Below are positions 6,922-13,892 of a stretch of 19,497 nucleotides of DNA, piece after piece. The notes under the pieces were generated by a model that saw nothing but the letters and a program-made list of their open reading frames with translations, made no database searches and was not told where the DNA came from. Source of the DNA: Thiobacillus sp. UBA3361. GTDB taxonomy: Bacteria > Pseudomonadota > Gammaproteobacteria > Burkholderiales > Thiobacillaceae. Made by a program: the position numbers and the translations under genes. The first letter of the stretch is position 1. Each line of letters begins with the position of its first letter. The stretch spans positions 41,012 through 60,508 of the forward strand of contig DEQR01000056.1 of the NCBI GenBank assembly GCA_002360535.1, read 5' to 3'.

Positions 6922-7692
6922 ATGACCAGCACCCATAACATCCATTTCAAGTTCCTGCCCATGTCGGTGCGGGTTTTGTTCACCATGGTCCTGCTGACCT
7001 TCGGCACGGCATACATGATGGCCATGATCCAGGTCTGGGAATCCCATGCGGGTAAGGACGGCGATCCGATGATCTCCGGCAAGGACCTGATGATCGCCTA
7101 CAGTGGCAACCCGGAAGGCACCAAGCTGGAAACCGCCCTGCGCGGGCCCATGGCCGACATGCTGCCGGCCGAGAAGAAGAAGGTCGTGTTCGACTGGCTG
7201 CATGCCGGCGCCAAGGCTGAAGAGATCGAAACCGTGATCAAGCCGATCATGGACGAGCACTGCATCGCCTGCCACAGCCCCGAGGCCAACCCCCACCTGC
7301 CCAACCTGACGACCGTCGAGGGCATCCAGGGCGTCGCCGCCCAGGACAAGGGCATGACTATCCCCACCCTGGTGCGGGTGTCCCACATCCACCTGTTCTC
7401 CATCACCTTCATCTTCTTTATCACCGGTTTCATCTTCACCCACGCCTACGTGCGGCCGGTGTGGCTGAAGTGCGTGCTGATCGCCGCCCCCTTCGCGGTG
7501 CTGATTTCCGACGTCGCGTCCTGGTACCTGACCAAGGTGTGGACCGGTTTCGCCTGGATCGTGATCGTCAGCGGCGCGATCATGGGCATGAGCTTCGGTG
7601 CCATGTGGCTGATCTCCATGTGGCAGCTGTGGTTCGGCAAGCCGCCCGCCGAAGTGGTGGATCTGGAAGGCCGTCTGCCGAAGATGCGCTGA
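6922..7692 (+). CDS. Membrane-bound monohaem cytochrome c protein, function unassigned
   Basis: This 256-residue protein has a membrane helix at residues about 14-37 and then a hydrophilic, presumably periplasmic domain with one haem c site CIACH (C114, C117, H118). Three more helices follow at about 157-178, 183-205 and 211-233. Histidines H155, H157 and H174 lie at or near the edges of the second helix and might bind metal or a further haem. There is no Sec cleavage site; the first helix seems to be an anchor. The layout suggests electron transfer at the membrane, but I cannot assign a partner or pathway. The start is supported by AAGGAG 7 bases upstream. The upstream FNR-type box suggests oxygen-responsive expression. 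The gene stands alone, followed by a terminator facing leuA. Confidence 0.8.
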   Translation: MTSTHNIHFKFLPMSVRVLFTMVLLTFGTAYMMAMIQVWESHAGKDGDPMISGKDLMIAYSGNPEGTKLETALRGPMADMLPAEKKKVVFDWLHAGAKAEEIETVIKPIMDEHCIACHSPEANPHLPNLTTVEGIQGVAAQDKGMTIPTLVRVSHIHLFSITFIFFITGFIFTHAYVRPVWLKCVLIAAPFAVLISDVASWYLTKVWTGFAWIVIVSGAIMGMSFGAMWLISMWQLWFGKPPAEVVDLEGRLPKMR

Positions 7693-7709
7693 CCAGGCGG
7701 TTGGGTGTG

Positions 7710-7739
7710 AAAACGGGCGGCCCGCGGGCCGCCCGTTTT
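7710..7739. terminator. Perfect palindromic bidirectional terminator
   Basis: Fifteen bases from 7710 (AAAACGGGCGGCCCG) are followed directly by their exact reverse complement, with an A tract on the left and a T tract on the right. It sits between the convergent ends of the cytochrome gene (stop at 7692) and leuA (stop at 7757), so it can serve both strands. Confidence 0.9.
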
Positions 7740-7756
7740 GTTTCGCATAGAAGTCG

Positions 7757-9292
7757 TCAAACCTGGGGATGCGCCCGTTCTTTGCCCGCGAACAGTTTGT
7801 TCATGGCGTGCAGGTAGGCCTTGGCCGAGGCGATGACGATGTCCGTGTCCGCCCCCTGGCCGTTGACGATGCGCCCGCCCTTGTTGACCCGCACGGTCAC
7901 TTCCCCCTGGGCGTCGGTGCCCGAGGTGATGTTGTTAACCGAATAGAGCAACAGGTCGGAGTTCGACTGGATCAGCAGGTCCATGGCCTTGAACGAGGCA
8001 TCCACCGGACCGCCGCCCAGGGCGTCGGCGCGCCTCTCCTGGCCGTGGTCGGACAGCACCACGTAGGCATGAGGCGTCTCCCCGGTTTCCGAACAGACCT
8101 TCAGCGACACCAGCTTGAAGCGGTCCGGCGTCTGCACGGTGGCCTCATCGGAGACCAGGGCGTGGAGGTCCTCGTCGAAGATTTCGTGCTTCTTGTCGGC
8201 CAGGTCCTTGAAGCGGGCGAAGGCAGCGTTGATGGCTTCTTCCGAGTCCAGCTCGATGCCCAGTTCCTTCAGCCGCGCCTTGAAGGCGTTGCGGCCGGAG
8301 TGCTTGCCCAGCACCATCTTGTTGGCCGACCAGCCCACGTCCTCGGCGCGCATGATTTCGTAGGTCTCGCGGTGCTTGAGCACGCCGTCCTGGTGAATGC
8401 CGGATTCATGGGCGAAAGCGTTGGCGCCCACCACCGCCTTGTTGGGCTGAACCGCGAAGCCGGTGATGCCGGCCACCAGGCGCGAGGCGGGCACGATCTG
8501 GGTGGTATCCAGGCGGGTGTCGCAGCCGAACTGGTCTTGGCGGGTGCGCACCGCCATGACGATCTCCTCCAGGCTGGCGTTACCGGCCCGTTCGCCCAGG
8601 CCGTTGATGGTGCATTCCACCTGGCGGGCGCCGTTCAGGACCGCCGACAGGGAGTTCGCCACCGCCAATCCGAGGTCGTTATGGCAGTGCACGGAGAAGA
8701 TGGCCTTGTCCGAGTTGGGGATGCGCTCGCGCAAGGTGCGGATCAACTCGCCGAATTGCCAGGGCAGGTTGTAGCCCACCGTATCGGGGATGTTGAGAGT
8801 GCGGGCGCCGGCGTCGATGACCGCTTCCAGCACCCGGCACAGGAAGTCTGGCTCCGAGCGGCCGGCATCCTCGGGCGAGAACTCGACGTTGTCGGTCCAT
8901 TGCCGTGCCCATTGCACGGCCTTGACCGCCTGTTCGACCACCTGGTCCGGGGTCATGCGCAGCTTGCGCTCCATGTGGATGGGACTGGTGGCGATGAAGG
9001 TGTGGATGCGTCCCGAGTTGGCACCCTTGAGGGCCTCGCCGGCGCGGTTGATGTCCTTCTCCAGGGCGCGGGCCAGGCCGCACACGGTGCTGTCCTTGAT
9101 GACATCGGCCACCGCCTTGACAGCCTCGAAGTCGCCGTTGCTGGCGGCCGGGAAGCCGGCCTCGATGACATCCACCCGCATGCGTTCCAGTTGCTTGGCG
9201 ATGCGGATCTTCTCTTCCCGTGTCATGGACGCGCCGGGGCTCTGCTCGCCATCGCGCAAGGTGGTGTCGAAAATGATCAATTGGTCTTTCAT
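7757..9292 (-). CDS. leuA: 2-isopropylmalate synthase
   Basis: This 511-residue enzyme condenses 2-oxoisovalerate with acetyl-CoA, the first committed step of leucine synthesis. The N-terminal DTTLRDGEQSPG (residues 9-20) is the catalytic-barrel signature with metal ligand D14. HESGIHQDGVLKHRETYE further on is the conserved helical-linker region. The C-terminal part from about residue 390 is the LeuA dimer/leucine-feedback domain, containing VNNITSGTDAQGEVTVRV and ending in AYLHAMNKL. Length is usual for the family. The start at 9292 is supported by GGAG (9302-9299) six bases upstream and by family similarity. The frame is open further upstream, but that stretch is a leader region with another reading frame. 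It is probably leucine-regulated by attenuation (see the leader). In many Betaproteobacteria leuA follows pssA directly; here it is about 4.6 kb away behind its own promoter. Confidence 0.97.
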   Translation of the reverse strand: MKDQLIIFDTTLRDGEQSPGASMTREEKIRIAKQLERMRVDVIEAGFPAASNGDFEAVKAVADVIKDSTVCGLARALEKDINRAGEALKGANSGRIHTFIATSPIHMERKLRMTPDQVVEQAVKAVQWARQWTDNVEFSPEDAGRSEPDFLCRVLEAVIDAGARTLNIPDTVGYNLPWQFGELIRTLRERIPNSDKAIFSVHCHNDLGLAVANSLSAVLNGARQVECTINGLGERAGNASLEEIVMAVRTRQDQFGCDTRLDTTQIVPASRLVAGITGFAVQPNKAVVGANAFAHESGIHQDGVLKHRETYEIMRAEDVGWSANKMVLGKHSGRNAFKARLKELGIELDSEEAINAAFARFKDLADKKHEIFDEDLHALVSDEATVQTPDRFKLVSLKVCSETGETPHAYVVLSDHGQERRADALGGGPVDASFKAMDLLIQSNSDLLLYSVNNITSGTDAQGEVTVRVNKGGRIVNGQGADTDIVIASAKAYLHAMNKLFAGKERAHPQV

Positions 9293-9369
9293 GGCGTGCT
9301 CCGTACGCTCATCCGCCCAAGCCGGGGCGGTCGGAAAACCGATGGGGGTGCTGCGAGAGGGGAGAGAGA
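9293..9369 (-). promoter_or_regulatory. leuA attenuator/leader RNA region with GC-rich hairpin
   Basis: After the leader-peptide stop, the reverse strand contains CCGCCC-CGGCTT-GGGCGG (9330-9313), a strong 6-bp stem with a 6-base loop, followed by the leuA Shine-Dalgarno GGAG (9302-9299). A TCGG-TTTT-CCGA mini-hairpin precedes it. Within the peptide frame, CCCG and CGGG flank the Leu codons and could pair. A GCGGT earlier in the frame could compete for ACCGC in the late stem. There is no U tract after the last hairpin, so the control may be Rho-assisted or translational rather than a classic intrinsic terminator. Confidence 0.5.
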
Positions 9370-9450
9370 TCAGTGCCCGCGCAGGGGCAGCAGCAGCCGG
9401 GTGGCGTACCGCACGAGAGAATGAGGACGATGTTTGTTGCGCTGTTGCAT
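9370..9450 (-). CDS. Candidate Leu-rich leader peptide of leuA (26 residues)
   Basis: A short frame starts with ATG at 9450 and ends with TGA at 9372-9370. It begins MQQRNKHRPHSL and ends RLLLPLRGH, with Leu at 12, 19, 20, 21 and 23, including three adjacent CTG codons. It lies in the 204-base space upstream of leuA. Leu-codon runs in a short peptide before a leucine gene are the hallmark of ribosome-mediated transcription attenuation, known from enteric leu operons. There is no Shine-Dalgarno, and the ATG is only 7 bases beyond a good -10 element, so the peptide may be read from a leaderless transcript. Existence is inferred from codon content and position. Confidence 0.7.
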   Translation of the reverse strand: MQQRNKHRPHSLVRYATRLLLPLRGH

Positions 9451-9457
9451 GGCACCG

Positions 9458-9487
9458 AATATACGGGAACTGCTTTTGCCGGAGCAA
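9458..9487 (-). promoter_or_regulatory. leuA promoter
   Basis: On the reverse strand TTGCTC (9487-9482) and TATATT (9463-9458) are 18 bases apart. The -10 matches 5 of 6 consensus bases; the -35 is weak (3 of 6). The predicted transcription start falls at or next to the leader-peptide ATG at 9450. The promoter lies just beyond the end of ypjD. Confidence 0.55.
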
Positions 9488-9496
9488 CCGCTTTTT

Positions 9497-10300
9497 TCAG
9501 CGGTGCAAGAGCACTTCCAGCACGAACTTGACGCCCACGTAGGCCAGCACCAGGGTCACGAAACCCGTCAGCGTCCAGATGATGGCGGTGCGGCCGCGCC
9601 AGCCGTACTTCCAGCGTCCGGCCAACAGGGCGCCGTAGATCAGCCAGGAGGCGATGCCGAAAACCGTCTTGTGGGTGAGCGGGAAGGCGCGGCCGAAGAT
9701 GTCCTCTGAGAACAGGATGCCGGTGGCCAGGGTCAGGGTGAGCAGGGCGAAGCCGACCTCGATCATTCTGAACAACAGCTTTTCCAGGGTCAGCAAGGGC
9801 GGGAGGCCGGAAACCAGCTTGGGCGGCACCGCCTTGTGCAGGTGCTTTTCCGCCAGGGCAATGAGTCCCGCGTGCAGGGCGGCGATGGTGAACAGGCTGT
9901 AGGCGGCGAAGGCCATGGCCAGATGGACGCGGAACAGGGGCAGATTGCTGTGCGCGACCGGCACGGAGTCATCCATCAGGCCGTGCAGGGCCACGGTCAG
10001 GCCGGCAAACGACATCACGAAGCCCTGCAGGCCACCCAAGGGGTAGCGCCAGGCGGCGCCGCTGTAGGCCAGCACGGTGACGGCGGCGACGGCCGATATC
10101 GACGAAGCGAAACCCAGGCGCACACTGTCCGGCCCCAACATGTCCTGGCCGAGCAGATAGAGATGCAGGGCCAGTGGGATGAGCGGCAGCAAGCGGGTTA
10201 GCGGCGTCGGCTTGCAGCAGGCGGCGGTGCCGGGCCAGAAGACAGCCGCCAGGGCGAAGTAGGCCACGGCATCGAGGGCGAACATCCAGGGAGCGGGCAT
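9497..10300 (-). CDS. ypjD: CcsA/HemX-like inner-membrane protein, YpjD family
   Basis: This is a 267-residue, very hydrophobic protein with about eight predicted membrane helices. Conserved histidines of the cytochrome c assembly (CcsA/HemX) family occur in RVHLAMAFAAYSLF and in LTHKTVFGIASW. E. coli YpjD is 263 residues and its gene is also divergent from ffh, so context and length agree. The family is related to proteins that handle haem during cytochrome c maturation, but YpjD itself has no settled role. I chose the ATG at 10300 (MPAPWMFALDAVAYF). Another in-frame ATG at 10351 would add 17 polar residues and nearly reach the ffh start, leaving no room for a promoter. The stop is 4 bases from an unrelated hairpin-poor stretch leading to the leuA promoter. 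Confidence 0.85.
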   Translation of the reverse strand: MPAPWMFALDAVAYFALAAVFWPGTAACCKPTPLTRLLPLIPLALHLYLLGQDMLGPDSVRLGFASSISAVAAVTVLAYSGAAWRYPLGGLQGFVMSFAGLTVALHGLMDDSVPVAHSNLPLFRVHLAMAFAAYSLFTIAALHAGLIALAEKHLHKAVPPKLVSGLPPLLTLEKLLFRMIEVGFALLTLTLATGILFSEDIFGRAFPLTHKTVFGIASWLIYGALLAGRWKYGWRGRTAIIWTLTGFVTLVLAYVGVKFVLEVLLHR

Positions 10301-10318
10301 CGGCGGACGTTGGGTATT

Positions 10319-10327
10319 TGCTAGACT
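10319..10327 (+). promoter_or_regulatory. Candidate extended -10 promoter of ffh
   Basis: TG-C-TAGACT forms an extended -10 element 33 bases before the ffh ATG. No good -35 is seen at the usual spacing. The whole divergent space between ypjD and ffh is only 59 bases, so promoter elements of both genes must be packed here. Confidence 0.35.
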
Positions 10328-10359
10328 TGCCGAGTTTAGCCCATCCGTCATGGACCAGC

Positions 10360-11709
10360 ATGTTCGATAACCTCACCCAGCGTCTCGGCAAAGTCGTCAA
10401 AAACCTACGCGGCCAGGGCCGCCTGACCGAGGAAAACATCCAGGACGCCCTGCGCGAGGTGCGCGTCGCTCTGCTGGAAGCGGACGTGGCCCTGCCGGTG
10501 GTCAAGGACTTCATCGCCAAGGTGCGCGAGAAGGCCCTGGGTACCGAGGTGCTGCAATCCCTGACCCCGGGCCAGATGCTGATCGGCGTGGTGCACAAGG
10601 AGTTGGCCGCCCTGATGGGCGAGCACGCCGTGCCCCTGTCCTTTGCCAGCCAGCCGCCCGCCGTGATCCTAATGGCCGGCCTGCAGGGCGCCGGCAAGAC
10701 CACCACCTGCGGCAAGCTGGTGCGCGTCATCCGCCAGCAGGGCAAGAAAAAGATCCTCACCGTGAGCTGCGACGTCTATCGCCCGGCGGCCATCGAGCAG
10801 TTGAAGACGGTGACCGCCCAGGCCGAAGCGGACTTCTTCCCCTCCGAGCCGAACCAGAAACCCGAGGACATCGCCCGCGCCGCGCTGGACTACGCCAAGC
10901 GCCACTTCCATGACGTGCTGATCGTCGATACTGCCGGCCGCCTGCACATCGACGAGGCGATGATGGCCGAGATCAAGGCCCTGCACGCGGCATTACAACC
11001 GGTCGAGACCCTGTTCGTGGTCGATGCCATGCAGGGCCAGGATGCGGTGAACACCGCGCGCGCCTTCAACGATGCCCTACCGCTGACCGGGGTGGTGCTC
11101 ACCAAACTGGACGGCGACGCGCGCGGCGGCGCGGCCCTGTCGGTGCGGCACATCACCGGCAAGCCGATCAAGTTCGCCGGTGTCGGCGAGAAGCTCGGCG
11201 GCATCGAGGTCTTCCACCCGGAACGGATGGCCTCGCGCATTCTGGGCATGGGCGACGTGCTGTCGCTGATCGAGGAGGCGCAACAGGCCGTCGATCACCA
11301 GGAGGCCCTAAAGACCGTCCAGAAGCTGAAGAGCGGCAAGGGTTTCGACCTGGAGGACTTCAAGTCGCAGATCCAGCAGATGAAGAAGCTGGGCGGCTTG
11401 TCCAGCCTGGTGGACAAGTTGCCCGGCGCGGGTGGCAAGATGGGCGCCGATGACTTGGCCCAGGGGGAGAAACAGATGCGCCGCGTGGAAGGCATCATCA
11501 ACTCCATGACCCCAGAGGAGCGGCGCAAGCCGGAACTGCTCAAGGCCTCGCGCAAGCGGCGCATCGCCACCGGCGCCGGGGTCAGCGTGCAGGAGGTCAA
11601 TCGCCTGCTCACCCAGTTCGAGCAGGCGCGCAAGATGATGAAATCCCTGGGCAAGGGCGGCCTGTCCAAGATGATGCGCGGCATGAAAGGCATGCTGCCC
11701 GGCATGTGA
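10360..11709 (+). CDS. ffh: Signal recognition particle protein Ffh (SRP54)
   Basis: This 449-residue GTPase binds 4.5S RNA and signal sequences and delivers nascent membrane proteins to FtsY at the inner membrane. The N domain begins MFDNLTQRLGKVVKNLRGQG. The G domain shows GLQGAGKTTT (residues 107-116), DTAGRLHIDE (from 190), TKLDGDARGG and GVGEKLGGIEVFHPERMASRILGMGD. The methionine-rich M domain has the RNA-binding helix-turn-helix RRIATGAGVSVQEVN and ends MMRGMKGMLPGM. Motif positions coincide with E. coli Ffh, confirming the ATG at 10360. A 14-residue upstream extension to 10318 lacks family similarity. It heads the rightward block that continues with the rpsP operon after 122 bases. Confidence 0.98.
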   Translation: MFDNLTQRLGKVVKNLRGQGRLTEENIQDALREVRVALLEADVALPVVKDFIAKVREKALGTEVLQSLTPGQMLIGVVHKELAALMGEHAVPLSFASQPPAVILMAGLQGAGKTTTCGKLVRVIRQQGKKKILTVSCDVYRPAAIEQLKTVTAQAEADFFPSEPNQKPEDIARAALDYAKRHFHDVLIVDTAGRLHIDEAMMAEIKALHAALQPVETLFVVDAMQGQDAVNTARAFNDALPLTGVVLTKLDGDARGGAALSVRHITGKPIKFAGVGEKLGGIEVFHPERMASRILGMGDVLSLIEEAQQAVDHQEALKTVQKLKSGKGFDLEDFKSQIQQMKKLGGLSSLVDKLPGAGGKMGADDLAQGEKQMRRVEGIINSMTPEERRKPELLKASRKRRIATGAGVSVQEVNRLLTQFEQARKMMKSLGKGGLSKMMRGMKGMLPGM

Positions 11710-11745
11710 GCGTTTCGCACGAGCTTTTGAAACGAAAACAACCAC

Positions 11746-11774
11746 TTGAATTGGAAAGCGGGCTCCCATACAAT
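11746..11774 (+). promoter_or_regulatory. Promoter of the rpsP-rimM-trmD-rplS operon
   Basis: TTGAAT (11746-11751) and TACAAT (11769-11774) are separated by exactly 17 bases, a strong sigma-70 pair. The untranslated leader of about 50 bases contains a GC-rich inverted stretch around 11788-11808 with a TTCG loop, possibly a regulatory hairpin. AGGA at 11820-11823 is the Shine-Dalgarno of rpsP. Confidence 0.75.
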
Positions 11775-11831
11775 GCCACGTTTTTCCGGGCGGGTTCGTC
11801 CGGGCCCGTGTACTGAATCAGGAAACGATCC

Positions 11832-12080
11832 ATGGTAACCATCCGTCTCGCCCGTGGCGGCGCCAAGAAGCGCCCCTTCTACAACATCGTGGTGGCCGAT
11901 TCCCGCAATCGCCGCGACGGCCGTTTCATCGAACGCATCGGTTTCTACAACCCCGTCGCCACCGGCAACGAGGAAGCCCTGCGCGTCGACGGCGAGCGTC
12001 TGGCCTACTGGCAGGGCGTCGGCGCCCAGGTCAGCGACCGGGTGGCCAACCTGGTGCGCGGTGCCAAGCAAGCCGCCTGA
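11832..12080 (+). CDS. rpsP: 30S ribosomal protein S16
   Basis: This 82-residue protein begins MVTIRLARGGAKKRPFYNIV and contains DSRNRRDGRFIERIGFYNP, the S16 signature. It ends close to the family length (E. coli S16 has 82 residues). S16 binds 16S rRNA early and stabilises 30S assembly. AGGA eight bases upstream supports the start. It is first in the conserved rpsP-rimM-trmD-rplS operon. Confidence 0.98.
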   Translation: MVTIRLARGGAKKRPFYNIVVADSRNRRDGRFIERIGFYNPVATGNEEALRVDGERLAYWQGVGAQVSDRVANLVRGAKQAA

Positions 12081-12087
12081 GGATTTG

Positions 12088-12573
12088 GTGGTCATGGGGC
12101 GGATCGCCGCCCCGTACGCGGTGAAGGGCTGGGTCAAGATTCAGCCTTATACCGAATACCTCGACAGCCTGTTGGATTACCCGGTCTGGCACCTCGGCAA
12201 GGCCGGCAAGTGGCGCGAGTACGGGGTGCTTGAAGCGCGGGTCCATGGCGCGACGCTGATCGCCAGTCTGGACGGTGTTGCCGATCGGGAGCAAGCCCAG
12301 GCCCTGGCGGGCATGGAACTCGCGGTCCCCCGGGAGGAGATGCCCGCGGCAGAGGATGGCGAGTATTACTGGGACGACCTGATCGGTATGCGGGTCGTCA
12401 ACCTGGCCGGCGAGGACTTGGGCCGGGTGGAAGGTTTGCTGGAGACTGGTGCCCATGACGTGATGCGGGTGCTGGGAGAGCGGGAACGGTTGATCCCGTT
12501 CACCGCGCCGATCGTCCGGGCGGTGGATGTCGAGGCCGGACGCATCGAAGTGGATTGGGGCAGCGATTACTGA
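12088..12573 (+). CDS. rimM: Ribosome maturation factor RimM
   Basis: RimM helps 30S maturation around S19 and the 16S head. The N-terminal RimM barrel (VMGRIAAPYAVKGWVKIQPYTEY) and the C-terminal PRC-barrel (YYWDDLIGMRVVNLAGEDLGRVEGLLETGAHDVM, ending with RIEVDWGSDY) are both present. The start is ambiguous. GTG at 12088 keeps the first beta strand and follows GAGGA by 4 bases (161 residues). ATG at 12094 has a better spacing but clips the strand. GTG at 12061 would overlap rpsP by 20 bases and give 170 residues, the most usual length. The stop codon directly abuts the trmD ATG. Function and family are secure; only the exact start is not. Confidence 0.93.
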   Translation: MVMGRIAAPYAVKGWVKIQPYTEYLDSLLDYPVWHLGKAGKWREYGVLEARVHGATLIASLDGVADREQAQALAGMELAVPREEMPAAEDGEYYWDDLIGMRVVNLAGEDLGRVEGLLETGAHDVMRVLGERERLIPFTAPIVRAVDVEAGRIEVDWGSDY

Positions 12574-13365
12574 ATGTCGCCCGCGTACCATGTGGTGACG
12601 TTGTTTCCAGGCATGTTCGCCGCACTGACCGAACATGGCGTCAGCGGCCGGGCGATCCGGAGCGGATTGTGCGGATTGCGGTTCTGGGACCCCCGTGACT
12701 TCACGCTGGATGGTTACCGCACCGTCGATGACAGGCCGTTTGGCGGCGGTCCCGGCATGGTGATGCTGGCCGAGCCGCTGGACCTGGCCCTGACCGCGGC
12801 CAAGACGGCGCTAAGGCGCAAAGGGGTCGAGCGGCCGAGGTTGATAAGCCTGTCCCCCCAGGGACGGCGCCTGGACCAGTCCCTGGTTGAGGACCTGGGC
12901 CGCGCGGAAGGATTGGTGTTGTTGGCAGGGCGCTACGAGGGTATCGACGAGCGCCTCTTCCAACGGCATCCGATGGAGGAGGTCTCCATCGGCGATTATG
13001 TGTTGTCCGGCGGCGAACTGCCGGCGATGGTGCTCCTGGATGCCCTGATCCGGCGCCTGCCGGGGGCACTGGGGCATGCGGGATCGGCGAACGAGGATTC
13101 CTTCGCCGATGGGTTGTTGGATTGCCCGCACTACACCCGCCCGGAGCAGTATCTGGGTCTGGGGGTGCCACCAGAGCTGATGACCGGCAACCACGCGGGC
13201 GTGGCTCGCTGGCGGCGCAAGCAGGCGCTGGGGCGGACCTGGCAACGGCGGCCGGACTTGTTGGACAGGCGGCGACTGAGCCGTGAGGACGAGGATTTGC
13301 TCGACGCGTTTCGTGAAGAGACTCGCCGGGATGCAGTGGGTTCGGAGGAATCCGGGCCGGATTGA
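12574..13365 (+). CDS. trmD: tRNA (guanine-37-N1)-methyltransferase
   Basis: This 263-residue SPOUT-fold enzyme methylates N1 of G37 next to the anticodon of tRNAs reading CNN codons, which prevents frameshifting. Motifs are DDRPFGGGPGMVM (from about residue 51), the knot segments LLAGRYEGIDER and EEVSIGDYVLSGGELPA that bind S-adenosylmethionine, and the C-terminal LMTGNHAGVARWRRKQAL. The ATG immediately follows the rimM stop with no gap, so translation is probably coupled. The C-terminus runs a little beyond the usual end with a Ser/Glu-rich tail. Confidence 0.97.
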   Translation: MSPAYHVVTLFPGMFAALTEHGVSGRAIRSGLCGLRFWDPRDFTLDGYRTVDDRPFGGGPGMVMLAEPLDLALTAAKTALRRKGVERPRLISLSPQGRRLDQSLVEDLGRAEGLVLLAGRYEGIDERLFQRHPMEEVSIGDYVLSGGELPAMVLLDALIRRLPGALGHAGSANEDSFADGLLDCPHYTRPEQYLGLGVPPELMTGNHAGVARWRRKQALGRTWQRRPDLLDRRRLSREDEDLLDAFREETRRDAVGSEESGPD

Positions 13366-13371
13366 GAAATC

Positions 13372-13406
13372 GGCGGCATGTTTCCCATGGGGAAACCTCT
13401 TCCGCC
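13372..13406 (+). promoter_or_regulatory. Hairpin in the trmD-rplS spacer
   Basis: GTTTCCC (13380-13386) pairs with GGGAAAC (13390-13396) around an ATG loop. An outer GGCGG (13372-13376) can pair with CCGCC (13402-13406). The structure sits in the 65-base spacer upstream of rplS and ends 24 bases before its start. It has no T tract. It may influence RNA stability or the known need for much more L19 than TrmD. This role is inferred. Confidence 0.45.
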
Positions 13407-13430
13407 AACCAATGATTGAAAGGCAAGAGC

Positions 13431-13817
13431 ATGAATCTGATCGCGCAACTCGAACAGGAAGAAATGGCCCGCGTTTCCGAGGGCAAAGCCATTCCCGAAT
13501 TCGCCCCCGGTGACACCGTGGTGGTGCAGGTGAAGGTCAAGGAAGGCAACCGCGAGCGTTTGCAGGCCTATGAAGGCGTGGTCATCGCCAAGCGCAACCG
13601 CGGTCTCAACTCCAGCTTCATCGTGCGCAAGATTTCCGCCGGCGAGGGCGTCGAACGGACCTTCCAGACCTTCTCTCCGCTGGTTGCCGCCATCGAGGTC
13701 AAGCGCCGTGGCGATGTGCGCCGCGCCAAGCTTTACTATCTGCGCGACCGTTCCGGCAAGTCCGCGCGCATCAAGGAAAAGCTGCCCCAGTCTAGCAAGG
13801 CCAAGGCTGCCGAATAA
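13431..13817 (+). CDS. rplS: 50S ribosomal protein L19
   Basis: This 128-residue protein starts MNLIAQLEQEEMARVSEGKA, the start seen in betaproteobacterial L19. It contains PGDTVVVQVKVKEGNRERLQAYEGVVI and the C-terminal AKLYYLRDRSGKSARIKEK, covering the entire family. L19 lies at the 30S-50S interface. A start five codons earlier (13416) is possible but is not conserved. A Lys/Ala tail extends beyond the E. coli end (115 residues). Last gene of the operon, followed by a clear terminator. Confidence 0.98.
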   Translation: MNLIAQLEQEEMARVSEGKAIPEFAPGDTVVVQVKVKEGNRERLQAYEGVVIAKRNRGLNSSFIVRKISAGEGVERTFQTFSPLVAAIEVKRRGDVRRAKLYYLRDRSGKSARIKEKLPQSSKAKAAE

Positions 13818-13836
13818 GCGGGTTTGACGTCGCCAC

Positions 13837-13870
13837 GAAAAAAGCCACCCCTGCGGGGGTGGCTTTTTTC
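13837..13870. terminator. Bidirectional terminator between rplS and pssA
   Basis: A 15-bp perfect stem (13837-13851 with 13856-13870) has the loop TGCG. Six As lie on one side and six Ts on the other, so it reads as an intrinsic terminator in both directions. It separates the convergent ends of rplS (13817) and pssA (13893). Confidence 0.93.
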
Positions 13871-13892
13871 ATTATGCGTATCCGGCCCCGGC

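Noticed and set aside
7769..9424. 551-residue plus-strand open frame opposite leuA
   Set aside because: It is the complement of a well-conserved leuA; no recognisable domain is seen, and its His/Gly/Val-rich composition is an antisense artefact.
9293..9487. 65-residue N-terminal extension of LeuA
   Set aside because: Family similarity and a good ribosome-binding site point to the ATG at 9292. The extension overlaps a promoter and a Leu-rich leader frame.
11710..11745. Possible ffh terminator (CGTTTC...GAAACG)
   Set aside because: The stem is 6 bp with a 12-base loop and no T tract, too weak to call.
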